Positions 8,758-16,986 of a stretch of 64,000 nucleotides of DNA are shown piece by piece. The notes under the pieces are model-generated. The model made no database searches and was not told the origin of the DNA. It was given only the letters and a program-made list of their open reading frames with translations. Every line of letters starts with the position of its first letter. The first letter of the stretch is position 1. The stretch is from Glaciecola sp028401415. GTDB lineage: Bacteria > Pseudomonadota > Gammaproteobacteria > Enterobacterales > Alteromonadaceae. Location of the stretch: assembly GCF_028401415.2 (NCBI RefSeq), contig NZ_CP171821.2, positions 310,001-374,000 on the forward strand. The letters run 5' to 3'. The translations under genes were made by a program, and so were the position numbers.

Positions 8758-10596
8758 ATGAACCCGATTATTCAAGAAGTAACAGACCGCATTATTGAAC
8801 GCAGTCAAAAGACGCGTGCGGCTTACTTGAAAAAAATTGAAAAAGCCAGACGTGAAGGCCCTCTTCGCGGTGAGTTATCCTGTGGGAATCTCGCTCATGG
8901 CTTTGCTGCGTGCGGTAAAGAAGACAAAGCTGATTTGCGCTCGATGACCAAAGCCAACATAGCGATTGTATCATCATATAACGATATGCTCAGTGCGCAT
9001 CAGCCATACGAAGACTATCCTCAAAGACTTAAAGAGGCTATCTCACAAGTGGGGAGCGTGGCTCAGTTTGCAGGCGGTGTTCCCGCCATGTGCGATGGGG
9101 TAACGCAAGGCAATGCGGGCATGGAGTTGAGTTTAATGAGTCGCGATAATATTGCGATGGGGGCTGCGATTGCACTTTCTCACAATATGTTCGACGGCGC
9201 TCTGATGCTCGGCATTTGCGATAAAATCGTCCCTGGCTTATTGCTTGGAGGATTAAGTTTCGGCCATTTACCCACCGTGTTTGTGCCGGCAGGGCCCATG
9301 CCTTCTGGATTGCCAAACAAAGAAAAAGCGAGAGTTAGACAAGCATTCGCGGAGGGCAAAGCTGACAGAGAGGCGTTACTCGAAGCTGAATCTCAGTCTT
9401 ACCACAGTGCGGGAACCTGCACTTTTTACGGCACTGCCAATTCAAATCAGTTGGTGGTTGAATTAATGGGCCTACATCTTCCCGGATCATCCTTTGTCAA
9501 CCCAGGAACACAATTGCGTGATGCGCTTACCGCAGCGGCGGGTAGGCAAGTAACTCGTCTTACTGACTTAGGCGATAATTACACCCCTATCGGTCATATT
9601 GTTGATGCAAAATCCATGATCAATGGTCTGGTTGGTTTGTTGGCAACAGGTGGCTCAACAAACCACACTATGCATTTAATTGCAGTAGCCAAAGCCGCAG
9701 GTTTAATTATTAATTGGGATGATTTTTCAGACATTTCTCGAGCAACGCCATTAATTACGCGAATTTATCCAAATGGCTCTGCAGATATCAATCACTTCAC
9801 TGCAGCCGGGGGCATGTCATTATTATTCAAGCAATTGCGCGATAAAGGGCTTATTCATAATGATGTCACCACTATTTGTGGAAAGGGTTTGGATCAGTAT
9901 ACAAAAGAGCCGAAGCTTAAGGACGGTGAATTAACCTGGGAAGATGGAGCAGCGGAGTCTTTCGATAAGACGGTATTTGCAGATATCGATGAGCCTTTCA
10001 AACCCGATGGGGGTTTGTCTGTACTTCATGGTAACTTGGGGCGGGCGGTGATTAAAACCTCAGCATTGCGTCAACCAACTTGTCATATTAAAGCGCCCGC
10101 AGTGGTGTTTGAAGACCAATATGCGCTTGATGAGGCATTTAGATCAGGTGATTTGAATAAAGATTGTGTTGTGGTCGTGCGTTTTCAGGGCCCTGCAGCT
10201 ATTGGCATGCCAGAGTTGCACAGATTAACGCCACCACTTGGCGTATTGCAAGACCGGGGTTATCAAGTGGCTTTAGTAACGGACGGACGTATGTCCGGCG
10301 CTTCAGGTAAAGTGCCCGCTGCGATTCATTTAACGCCCGAAGCATACAAAGGCGGCTTGATTAACAAAGTGAAATCCGGTGACATTATTGAAATCGATAC
10401 CACTACCAATGCCATAACCTTGCATGTGAGTGAAGAAGAGCTCGCTAGCCGACAAGCCCAAGTCATGGATTTATATGACAGTCATTACGGCATGGGGCGC
10501 GAATTGTTCTCCGGTATGCGTTCAACATTAACCGGCGCGGAAGAGGGCGCATGTTCATTGTTTGTGACCACAGAGCAAGAGGGCGGAGTGCACTAA
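8758..10596 (+). CDS. edd: Phosphogluconate dehydratase
   Basis: Iron-sulfur dehydratase that makes 2-keto-3-deoxy-6-phosphogluconate (KDPG), the committed Entner-Doudoroff step. The 612-aa protein matches the ILVD/EDD family along its length: SSYNDMLSAHQPYE, FAGGVPAMCDGVTQG and GICDKIVPG (with probable cluster cysteines), GTCTFYGTANSNQ, and GRMSGASGKVPAAIH near the C terminus. The stop TAA shares one base with the glk ATG (TAATG), indicating translational coupling. Its product is the ligand of HexR, so the operon makes its own inducer. Confidence 0.97.
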   Translation: MNPIIQEVTDRIIERSQKTRAAYLKKIEKARREGPLRGELSCGNLAHGFAACGKEDKADLRSMTKANIAIVSSYNDMLSAHQPYEDYPQRLKEAISQVGSVAQFAGGVPAMCDGVTQGNAGMELSLMSRDNIAMGAAIALSHNMFDGALMLGICDKIVPGLLLGGLSFGHLPTVFVPAGPMPSGLPNKEKARVRQAFAEGKADREALLEAESQSYHSAGTCTFYGTANSNQLVVELMGLHLPGSSFVNPGTQLRDALTAAAGRQVTRLTDLGDNYTPIGHIVDAKSMINGLVGLLATGGSTNHTMHLIAVAKAAGLIINWDDFSDISRATPLITRIYPNGSADINHFTAAGGMSLLFKQLRDKGLIHNDVTTICGKGLDQYTKEPKLKDGELTWEDGAAESFDKTVFADIDEPFKPDGGLSVLHGNLGRAVIKTSALRQPTCHIKAPAVVFEDQYALDEAFRSGDLNKDCVVVVRFQGPAAIGMPELHRLTPPLGVLQDRGYQVALVTDGRMSGASGKVPAAIHLTPEAYKGGLINKVKSGDIIEIDTTTNAITLHVSEEELASRQAQVMDLYDSHYGMGRELFSGMRSTLTGAEEGACSLFVTTEQEGGVH

Positions 10597-11567
10597 TGCA
10601 AGGTTTAAAGTTTGTCGCCGATGTAGGCGGCACAAACATTCGCTTGGCGATGGTCGAAAACGGGCGAATCTCGCTCATCAAAAAGTATTTATGCAAAGAC
10701 TTTGAAAGTATCGACGATGCCATTATTCACTTTCAAAATGAGGTCACAGATCAGGCTTTCGTCGCGGGGTGCATTGCGATTGCCTGCCCTGTGAACGATG
10801 ATATTGTGACCATGACTAATCATACCTGGGCATTTTCGATATCGGCTCTTAAAGCTCACTTATCGCTTGCGCATTTATTTGTGATAAATGACTTCACTGC
10901 AGTCGCCCACTCATTACCGACTCTGAATCATAAGCAGGTTGTACAAATTGGTGAAGGGCATGCACTAGAGCATGGCAATATCGCAGTGTTTGGTCCTGGA
11001 ACAGGGCTTGGGGTTGAACACCTTACCTATACCGACGGCGGTTGGCACACTCTCGATGGCGAGGGCGGGCACGTTGACTTCGCTCCTACAGAGGAAGATG
11101 ACTTGATCATTTGGCAGTATCTGTACAAGAAATTTGGTCGAGCCTCTGCAGAAGAAGTGCTATCAGGGCGAGGTATTGTCAATATTTATCGCGCATTTTG
11201 CGAACACGAGGGTGACTCGCCAAAATTAAGCGAACCCTCTGAAGTGACATCTGCGGGGCTGGATAATACTGACAAGCATGCTCGAAAAGCGATTACGCAG
11301 TTTTGCCAGATTATGGGTAGCTTTGCTGGCAATTTAGCGGTCAATTTACGAACCACGGGTGGCGTATTTATAGGCGGTGGAATTGCAACTCGTTTACAAG
11401 ATTTCTTTGTAAAAAGTCGATTCAGAGAAAAATTTGAGGCCAAAGGCGATATGGCTCACTACGTAAAAAACATGCCCACCTACATGATTAACGAGCCTGA
11501 TCACGGCTTGTTAGGCGCGCTAGCTTTCTTAACTCAACAAACACAGAGACTACAAAATGATGAATAA
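10596..11567 (+). CDS. glk: Glucokinase
   Basis: ATP-dependent phosphorylation of glucose to glucose-6-phosphate, feeding Zwf. The ATG at 10596 was chosen over an upstream in-frame GTG-type start inside edd because the protein then begins MQGLKFVADVGGTNIRLAM, matching E. coli Glk, with 323 aa against 321. Conserved blocks are CIAIACPVNDD, MTNHTWAFS, VINDFTAVAHSLP (catalytic Asp), FGPGTGLGVEHL, GEGGHVDFAP and GGVFIGGGIA. It overlaps edd by one base and eda by 8 to 11 bases. Its presence suggests that free cytoplasmic glucose, for example from maltodextrin or glycogen breakdown, is a substrate. Confidence 0.95.
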   Translation: MQGLKFVADVGGTNIRLAMVENGRISLIKKYLCKDFESIDDAIIHFQNEVTDQAFVAGCIAIACPVNDDIVTMTNHTWAFSISALKAHLSLAHLFVINDFTAVAHSLPTLNHKQVVQIGEGHALEHGNIAVFGPGTGLGVEHLTYTDGGWHTLDGEGGHVDFAPTEEDDLIIWQYLYKKFGRASAEEVLSGRGIVNIYRAFCEHEGDSPKLSEPSEVTSAGLDNTDKHARKAITQFCQIMGSFAGNLAVNLRTTGGVFIGGGIATRLQDFFVKSRFREKFEAKGDMAHYVKNMPTYMINEPDHGLLGALAFLTQQTQRLQNDE

Positions 11568-12207
11568 CTGGCAACATACATCTGCAGAAATATTTAATCA
11601 GGGGCCAGTCGTTCCAGTATTGGTAATCGAGCGGGTCGAAGATGCGCTTCCTATTGCCGAAGCACTTCTTAAAGGCGGTATTAACGTGCTTGAGGTTACC
11701 TTGCGTACTTCTGCCGCCATGGAAATCATCGAGACCATTGCGGCAAATATGCCAGACGCATTTATAGGTGCAGGCACCGTAACCAATCGTCAGCAGCTTA
11801 AAGCGGTGACAGATGCTGGCGCGAAATTTGCGATTAGTCCAGGATTAACGGCTGATTTACTCGACGCAGGTAAAAAAGGCAGCATTCCTTTAATTCCTGG
11901 CGTGTCCAATATTTCAGATTTAATGAAAGCAAACGACGCAGGCTATGATCACCTTAAGTTTTTCCCTGCCGAAGCAGCAGGCGGCGTGCAGGCGCTAAAA
12001 TCTATCGGTGGGCCTTTTCCAAATACCGTATTTTGTCCAACAGGTGGTATTGGACCCAATAATTACAAAGACTATCTGGCGCTCAAAAACGTAAAGTGTG
12101 TGGGTGGTTCATGGGTGGCTCCAAATGAAGCGATTGAAGATCAAGACTGGCAATCTATAACAGAACTTGCGAAAACTGCCGTAGAGAGCGTAAAGGCCAA
12201 TCCTTAG
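11560..12207 (+). CDS. eda: KDPG/KHG aldolase
   Basis: Class I aldolase cleaving KDPG to pyruvate and glyceraldehyde-3-phosphate, the last Entner-Doudoroff step. About 215 aa. Family blocks are GPVVPVLVIERVEDA, LEVTLRTSAAMEII (active-site Glu region), GAGTVTNRQQLK, FAISPG, KFFPAEAAGG (Schiff-base Lys) and FCPTGGI. Two adjacent ATGs (11557, 11560) exist; the second gives MNNWQHTSAEI, aligning with E. coli Eda, so it is preferred. It ends the zwf operon and is followed by a hairpin terminator. Confidence 0.96.
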   Translation: MNNWQHTSAEIFNQGPVVPVLVIERVEDALPIAEALLKGGINVLEVTLRTSAAMEIIETIAANMPDAFIGAGTVTNRQQLKAVTDAGAKFAISPGLTADLLDAGKKGSIPLIPGVSNISDLMKANDAGYDHLKFFPAEAAGGVQALKSIGGPFPNTVFCPTGGIGPNNYKDYLALKNVKCVGGSWVAPNEAIEDQDWQSITELAKTAVESVKANP

Positions 12208-12242
12208 TGTTCGCAGCAGCTGCGAAAACGCCGTCAATACTC

Positions 12243-12268
12243 AGCCCGCATTGTGCGGGCTTTACTTT
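12243..12268 (+). terminator. Hairpin terminator after eda
   Basis: An 8-bp stem AGCCCGCA (12243-12250) and TGCGGGCT (12254-12261) is followed by TTACTTT. It lies between convergent eda and the mutarotase gene and overlaps the latter's stop codon region, so it may serve both. Confidence 0.7.
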
Positions 12269-13179
12269 ATCACCTGCCTAAGCACATGGCTCTGACCAGG
12301 CATAAGCTCAATGGCTGGCTCTACCGCAGCTTCAATACAAAGCATCTTTAAATAGCCTAAGTCTGGCATGTCAGCCATGCTTATGCTTTTTTCTTTCCAC
12401 GGATTCCAGACGACTAAGCCATTGTGTCCGGCATTTTCAATACTGACCACAGGTTTATTTGGGTCTGATTGTGAATATAACTCAATTCGTTCATTGTCGG
12501 CCTTACTTTCAATAGCATGCACTCGGTCAACCTCAGCATCAATCAAATAAGGGATGGGACAGGGATTGTTTTGAGAATCATTGACCTTGTCGTAGTACGG
12601 GGAGTCAATGCCTCGTATGCAGATGTCATGAATGTTTTCAAGGGCAAAATAACTATGAAGCGCCGCAGAAAAATAGCAGCTCTTTTGTTCATAATTACTT
12701 TTTTTGAACGTGGTGATAAGTTCAATTGTGCACTGGCGAGAGATATTAATAATAAGCTTGGCGTCAAGCATTTCGGGGTATTTATGCATGCCTATTTGCG
12801 TTGGCTTAAGCGAAATAATCGAGTCTGCTATATTGCCAGTTTGATCTTTCACTTCCCTACATGAATCGATTTGCCAATACTGCGTTCGTACAAATCCATG
12901 AGAGGGGGCTTCAACGATAGATTTATGAGCACTAAACCATGGCCAGATAATAGGAACGCCACCACGAATCGGTGTTTTTCCATCAAATATCGCGCGCTCA
13001 CTCAACCACAACCGCTCTCTACCATCGCACAAAGGTGTGAACGACAACAAGTGCGCGCCAAACAAAGATAGGCTTGCAACCGCCGCACTGTTTTCGATAT
13101 GAACGACATGACCTTGTTCGCCAAATTGTGCGCGCATTGAGGTCATTGAATCAAGCTTGTGTAACTGGAGTTCCTGCAT
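12262..13179 (-). CDS. D-hexose-6-phosphate mutarotase, YeaD-like
   Basis: Aldose 1-epimerase family protein of 305 aa, probably interconverting the anomers of glucose-6-phosphate. Blocks typical of YeaD are GAHLLSFTP, RERLWLSERAIFDG, IRGGVPIIWPWF, PSHGFVRTQYW (catalytic His) and a C-terminal LCIEAA (catalytic Glu). In E. coli yeaD is next to gapA, and here it lies just downstream of gapA on the same strand (about 107 nt, with a terminator between). The call follows the conserved neighbourhood as well as the sequence. Confidence 0.9.
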   Translation of the reverse strand: MQELQLHKLDSMTSMRAQFGEQGHVVHIENSAAVASLSLFGAHLLSFTPLCDGRERLWLSERAIFDGKTPIRGGVPIIWPWFSAHKSIVEAPSHGFVRTQYWQIDSCREVKDQTGNIADSIISLKPTQIGMHKYPEMLDAKLIINISRQCTIELITTFKKSNYEQKSCYFSAALHSYFALENIHDICIRGIDSPYYDKVNDSQNNPCPIPYLIDAEVDRVHAIESKADNERIELYSQSDPNKPVVSIENAGHNGLVVWNPWKEKSISMADMPDLGYLKMLCIEAAVEPAIELMPGQSHVLRQVIK

Positions 13180-13228
13180 TTTTCGCCTTCAGCAGTGTCG
13201 CATCTGAATATTAGATAGTCTCTATCTA

Positions 13229-13258
13229 CAAAAAAAGCGACCAATTGAGCCGCTTTTA
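13229..13258 (-). terminator. Terminator of gapA
   Basis: A hairpin with arms AAAAGCG (13233-13239) and CGCTTTT (13251-13257), followed on the minus strand by a T run. It lies about 30 nt beyond the gapA stop. Confidence 0.75.
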
Positions 13259-13286
13259 TAAACACCAAAGTAGGTTTGCTGGAGAC

Positions 13287-14282
13287 TTACTCGCTGATGT
13301 GAGCGACTAAGTCCAACACTCGATTAGAGTAACCCATTTCGTTGTCATACCAAGAAACGAATTTCACGAAGGTATCGGTTAATGCGATCCCAGCTTTCGC
13401 ATCCACTATAGATGAACGTTTATCACCAATAAAGTCTTGCGATACAACATCATCTTCTGTGTAACCTAAAATGCCTTGAAGTTCCCCTTCAGACGCCGCC
13501 TTTAACGCTGCACAAATTTCTTCATAGCTTGCTGCTTTTTCAAGGTTCACTGTAAGATCAACAACCGACACATCAGCTGTCGGTACACGCATTGCCATAC
13601 CGGTGAGTTTGCCATTAAGGCTTGGAATGACCTTGCCAACCGCTTTTGCAGCGCCAGTAGAGGACGGAATAATGTTTTGCAGAGCGCCGCGACCGCCTCG
13701 CCAGTCTTTAGTAGATGGACCATCGACCGTTTTCTGCGTAGCAGTGGTTGCATGTACGGTTGTCATTAAGCCATCTTTAATACCGAAACTATCATGTAAC
13801 ACTTTTGCAAGCGGCGCTAGGCAGTTAGTTGTGCAAGACGCATTTGAGACGATTTGCTCGCCTGCATAATCGCTGTGGTTTACTCCCATAACAAACATTG
13901 GCGTATCGTCTTTTGAGGGGGCAGATAACACAACTTTCTTAGCGCCTGCTTGAATGTGCTTCTGTGCTGTTTCCTTAGTTAAAAACAGACCCGTAGACTC
14001 TACTACCACATCTACGTTTGCATCGCCCCAAGCAAGGTTTGCTGGGTCACGTTCGCTTGTCACTCTTACTGCATTTCCATTGACAATGAGTTGACCATCT
14101 TTTACTTGAACGTCCCCATCGAAAGGTCCATGCGTGGAATCATATTTTAGCATGTATGCAATGTAATCTAAGTCTAATAAGTCGTTGACTGCAACTACAT
14201 TAATATCCGAACGTTCAGCGGCTGCCCGCAATACTAGTCGCCCAATACGCCCAAATCCATTGATTCCAAGATTAATTGCCAT
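13287..14282 (-). CDS. gapA: Glyceraldehyde-3-phosphate dehydrogenase GapA
   Basis: NAD-dependent oxidation of glyceraldehyde-3-phosphate to 1,3-bisphosphoglycerate. The 331-aa protein has the N-terminal Rossmann start MAINLGINGFGRIGRLVLR, the active site SNASCTTNCLAPLAKV (catalytic Cys), the phosphate-site block PSSTGAAKAVGKVIP and the C-terminal WYDNEMGYSNRVLD. AGAGGTGA precedes the ATG as ribosome-binding site. Two HexR-like palindromes lie upstream, as for gapA in HexR-regulated relatives. A second, longer GAPDH is encoded at 25976, so the genome has at least two. Confidence 0.97.
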   Translation of the reverse strand: MAINLGINGFGRIGRLVLRAAAERSDINVVAVNDLLDLDYIAYMLKYDSTHGPFDGDVQVKDGQLIVNGNAVRVTSERDPANLAWGDANVDVVVESTGLFLTKETAQKHIQAGAKKVVLSAPSKDDTPMFVMGVNHSDYAGEQIVSNASCTTNCLAPLAKVLHDSFGIKDGLMTTVHATTATQKTVDGPSTKDWRGGRGALQNIIPSSTGAAKAVGKVIPSLNGKLTGMAMRVPTADVSVVDLTVNLEKAASYEEICAALKAASEGELQGILGYTEDDVVSQDFIGDKRSSIVDAKAGIALTDTFVKFVSWYDNEMGYSNRVLDLVAHISE

Positions 14283-14367
14283 GTCTGTTCACCTCTGTAG
14301 TCACTTAAAGTCTTATCACACTTGTTTTAACATATGTACTTGTACTCTTTTTCAAGCAATGATGCCG

Positions 14368-14382
14368 TGTAATTAAATTACG
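14368..14382. promoter_or_regulatory. HexR operator 1 upstream of gapA
   Basis: TGTAATTAAATTACG matches the HexR consensus TGTAATTAAATTACA at 14 of 15 positions. It lies 86 bp upstream of the gapA start. Confidence 0.85.
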
Positions 14383-14429
14383 AAATTATTGCGATATGAA
14401 AACACAAAAAGCGAAGATAGTCTATTTTA

Positions 14430-14444
14430 TGTTGTTAAATTACA
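14430..14444. promoter_or_regulatory. HexR operator 2 upstream of gapA/malQ
   Basis: TGTTGTTAAATTACA matches the consensus at 13 of 15 positions. Its start is 62 bp from that of the first site, close to six helical turns, a spacing that would allow binding on one DNA face. Confidence 0.65.
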
Positions 14445-14588
14445 AAGTTGTTAATGCGCTTGTTAAATTTTATAAGCACTTTTTTACTCCTTGCAATCGT
14501 ATTCAGCTTTTGCCTTCGTTGATAATGGCAAAGGCTTTATGAATAATGCGCAATAGACACAAGCCCTTGGCTTTTCAGGAACGCATGC

Positions 14589-16853
14589 ATGCTCGAGCAA
14601 AAACAAACATTGGTGAAGCAAATAACCCCCTCGCCAACACCAATATCAAGTGACACTTTAAACGCATTAATTGCGCATAGAGGGATAGGCACCGATTTCA
14701 TAGATGCATGGGGCAACCCTGCCAAAATCTCACAGCGCAACCAAGAAAAGCTGTTAAAAACCCTTGGTTACCCAATCGATGATGAGCTTGCACTTAGCGT
14801 ACAGTTAGACGAAGAAGCTATCGGTGAGTGGCAATCGCCGCTTAATCCAGTTTATGTGTTTAGAAGTGGAGATGCGTTTTCACTGCTCGTTCGCTGCAGT
14901 ATTGGTGATGCGGCCGAAAATCACAGCTTAAACGTCGTGACGGAAAGCTCACTAAAGCATAACCTGCGATTTTCTCCAGTAGACGGAGAACTTTTGGCAA
15001 GCGAAGAAATCGACGGTCTTGAATGGCATCAATATCTGCTGAGTTTTCCCCTTGAACTAGATTTGGGTTATCACAATGCATCTCTATTTCGTTTGAGCGA
15101 TGGCAAGCGCAAAAAGATAGCTAGCACCAAGATAATTGTTGCTCCAAAACGTTGCTACATACCTAAATCCATAGAGCAGGGCGAGAAGTATTGGGGATTT
15201 TCTGTTCAACTCTACTGTTTGCGAAGCCAGAGAAACTGGGGCGTCGGAGATTTCACAGATTTGAGCTTTTTGGCTGAAAATGCCGCCAACTTCGGTGCTG
15301 ATTTCATTGGATTAAATCCCATCCATCAGTTGTATCCAGCCAACCCAGACGCATGTTCCCCATATGGTCCTAGTTCGCGTCGATGGATTAACTATATCTA
15401 CATTGATGTTGAAAAATTGGAGTGTTTTGATAGCAAGGCAGTGCAGTCATGGCTTAACGCTAATAATGTAGAAGAAACCTTGCGAGATCTGCGCGAGAAA
15501 GACTGGGTCGACTATGAAGGCGTAAGTAAAGTTAAGCTAGATGCCCTTAAACAGATATTTAAGGTGTATCAGAGTGAGTACTTAAGCAAAAACACGAAAC
15601 AGCATAAAGCCTTCACAGAATTTGTGGAGCAAGGTGGCGAGAGTCTTCACGGTCTGGCCATTTTTGAAGCGATTCAGTTTCATCTTAAAGAAGAAGGAAA
15701 AGAGTACTGGGGATGGCCAGTCTTTCCAGAGCAATATAAAAGCTGTGATTCGCCGGCTGTTAAGCGTTTTGCTAAACGTTATGCAGATGAAGTCACATTT
15801 TTTAAATATCTACAGTTCCAAGCTCAGCGCCAATTTGACCAAGCTAGCAAAGCCGCCGTTGACGCCGGTATGAAAGTTGGCTTGTATCGCGATTTAGCTG
15901 TTGGAGTGAGTGACGGAAGCGCTGAAATTTGGAGCAATAAGGAGCTCTACTGCACAGATGTCAGTGTTGGTGCGCCCCCCGATATTCTTGGGCCTTTAGG
16001 CCAAAAGTGGGGACTTCCCCCAATGGATCCTCAGCAGCTAGTGCAACAGGCTTATCAGCCTATTATCGATTTGTTTGCTTCGAATATGAAAAGCTCTGGT
16101 GCGCTTAGAATAGATCACGCAATGGCCTTACTCAGACTTTGGTGGGTCCACAACGAAGACGACGCCAGCGAGGGAGTATATGTAAACTATCCTGTTGACG
16201 ACTTGCTTGCTATTTTAGCTCTAGAGAGCCAGCGCAATCAGTCTTTAGTGATTGGGGAAGACCTTGGCACGGTGCCGGAAGCTATTCGCGATAAACTTAA
16301 GGAGAACGGCGTCTACAGTTATCGCGTGTTCTTTTTTGAACAAGCCAAGGACGGTGGTTTTTATTCACCCTCACATTATCCTGAACAATCAATGGCAACC
16401 CTAACAACCCATGACATGCCCACATTAATTGGTTATTGGCACTGCGATGATTTAAATCTAGGCCGCGAATTGGGCGTTTATCCCGATGATACAGTGCTAC
16501 AAACTCTGTTTGATGCAAGGCATGACTACAAGCAAGCTATTTTAGATACACTGCACGGCCATCATTCCATATCTGATCACATCAGTCGGGATGTCAATCA
16601 CGTGGGCATGACACAAGCCTTAAATTTTGGTATGCAAAAACACATGGCAACAGGCTCTAGCGCTTTGCTCAGTCTGCAGTTAGAGGATTGGCTTGAGATG
16701 GATAAGCCTGTGAATATTCCCGGCACGTTTAACGAGTATCCAAACTGGAAGCGAAAGCTAACACGCAATCTTGAAGAGATTTTTAGTCGCGGTGACTTAA
16801 AACAGTTAGGAGCAGATTTGACTGAGCGCAGAAAGCGGGCAAGTCATTCTTAG
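14589..16853 (+). CDS. malQ: 4-alpha-glucanotransferase (amylomaltase)
   Basis: GH77 enzyme that transfers glucan segments between maltodextrins and releases glucose. The 754-aa protein is somewhat longer than E. coli MalQ (694), with an N-terminal MalQ-type extension. Catalytic blocks are GALRIDHAMALLRLWW (nucleophile Asp), VIGEDLGTVPEAI (acid/base Glu) and TTHDMPTLIGYW (third carboxylate). CSPYGPSSRRWIN and YRDLAVGVSDGSAEIW are further GH77 signatures. CAGGAA lies upstream of the ATG. It heads malQ-glgB-glgX, so the cluster remodels glycogen or maltodextrin; no glycogen synthase, phosphorylase or glgC lies in the window. Confidence 0.95.
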   Translation: MLEQKQTLVKQITPSPTPISSDTLNALIAHRGIGTDFIDAWGNPAKISQRNQEKLLKTLGYPIDDELALSVQLDEEAIGEWQSPLNPVYVFRSGDAFSLLVRCSIGDAAENHSLNVVTESSLKHNLRFSPVDGELLASEEIDGLEWHQYLLSFPLELDLGYHNASLFRLSDGKRKKIASTKIIVAPKRCYIPKSIEQGEKYWGFSVQLYCLRSQRNWGVGDFTDLSFLAENAANFGADFIGLNPIHQLYPANPDACSPYGPSSRRWINYIYIDVEKLECFDSKAVQSWLNANNVEETLRDLREKDWVDYEGVSKVKLDALKQIFKVYQSEYLSKNTKQHKAFTEFVEQGGESLHGLAIFEAIQFHLKEEGKEYWGWPVFPEQYKSCDSPAVKRFAKRYADEVTFFKYLQFQAQRQFDQASKAAVDAGMKVGLYRDLAVGVSDGSAEIWSNKELYCTDVSVGAPPDILGPLGQKWGLPPMDPQQLVQQAYQPIIDLFASNMKSSGALRIDHAMALLRLWWVHNEDDASEGVYVNYPVDDLLAILALESQRNQSLVIGEDLGTVPEAIRDKLKENGVYSYRVFFFEQAKDGGFYSPSHYPEQSMATLTTHDMPTLIGYWHCDDLNLGRELGVYPDDTVLQTLFDARHDYKQAILDTLHGHHSISDHISRDVNHVGMTQALNFGMQKHMATGSSALLSLQLEDWLEMDKPVNIPGTFNEYPNWKRKLTRNLEEIFSRGDLKQLGADLTERRKRASHS

Positions 16854-16876
16854 AAAAATGTGTTAGCGTATTTAGG

Positions 16877-16935
16877 GCGCGTTGTTTTTTGCCAAACACT
16901 TTGTGTTTACAAGCGCTTGGTAAAAAACAACGCGC
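16877..16935 (+). promoter_or_regulatory. Long stem-loop between malQ and glgB
   Basis: A 19-bp inverted repeat: arms 16877-16895 and 16917-16935 pair fully if one G-U is allowed in RNA. The 21-nt loop contains a second palindrome AAACACTTTGTGTTT, partly overlapping the arm, and CAAGCGCTTG spans the loop/arm edge. It sits 24 nt after the malQ stop and about 50 nt before the glgB ATG. No long T run follows it, so a processing/stability element or attenuator is as likely as a terminator. Confidence 0.6.
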
Positions 16936-16986
16936 TTTATAGTACAAAACTTGAGCTAGACACCCTAAAGGAAGAAATAAGCGCCT

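Larger units (their letters stand above)
14283..14588. promoter_or_regulatory. Divergent gapA/malQ control region
   Basis: A 306-bp AT-rich region separating divergent gapA and malQ. It contains two HexR-like palindromes, and no gene was found in it. The spacing favours control of gapA, but malQ could also respond. Confidence 0.65.

Noticed and set aside
10551..10595. Earlier in-frame start for glk within edd
   Set aside because: The ATG at 10596 gives exact family alignment and a TAATG junction with edd; the added residues match no glucokinase.
12517..12864. 115-codon plus-strand frame inside the mutarotase gene
   Set aside because: Antisense to a well-supported gene with no motif of its own.
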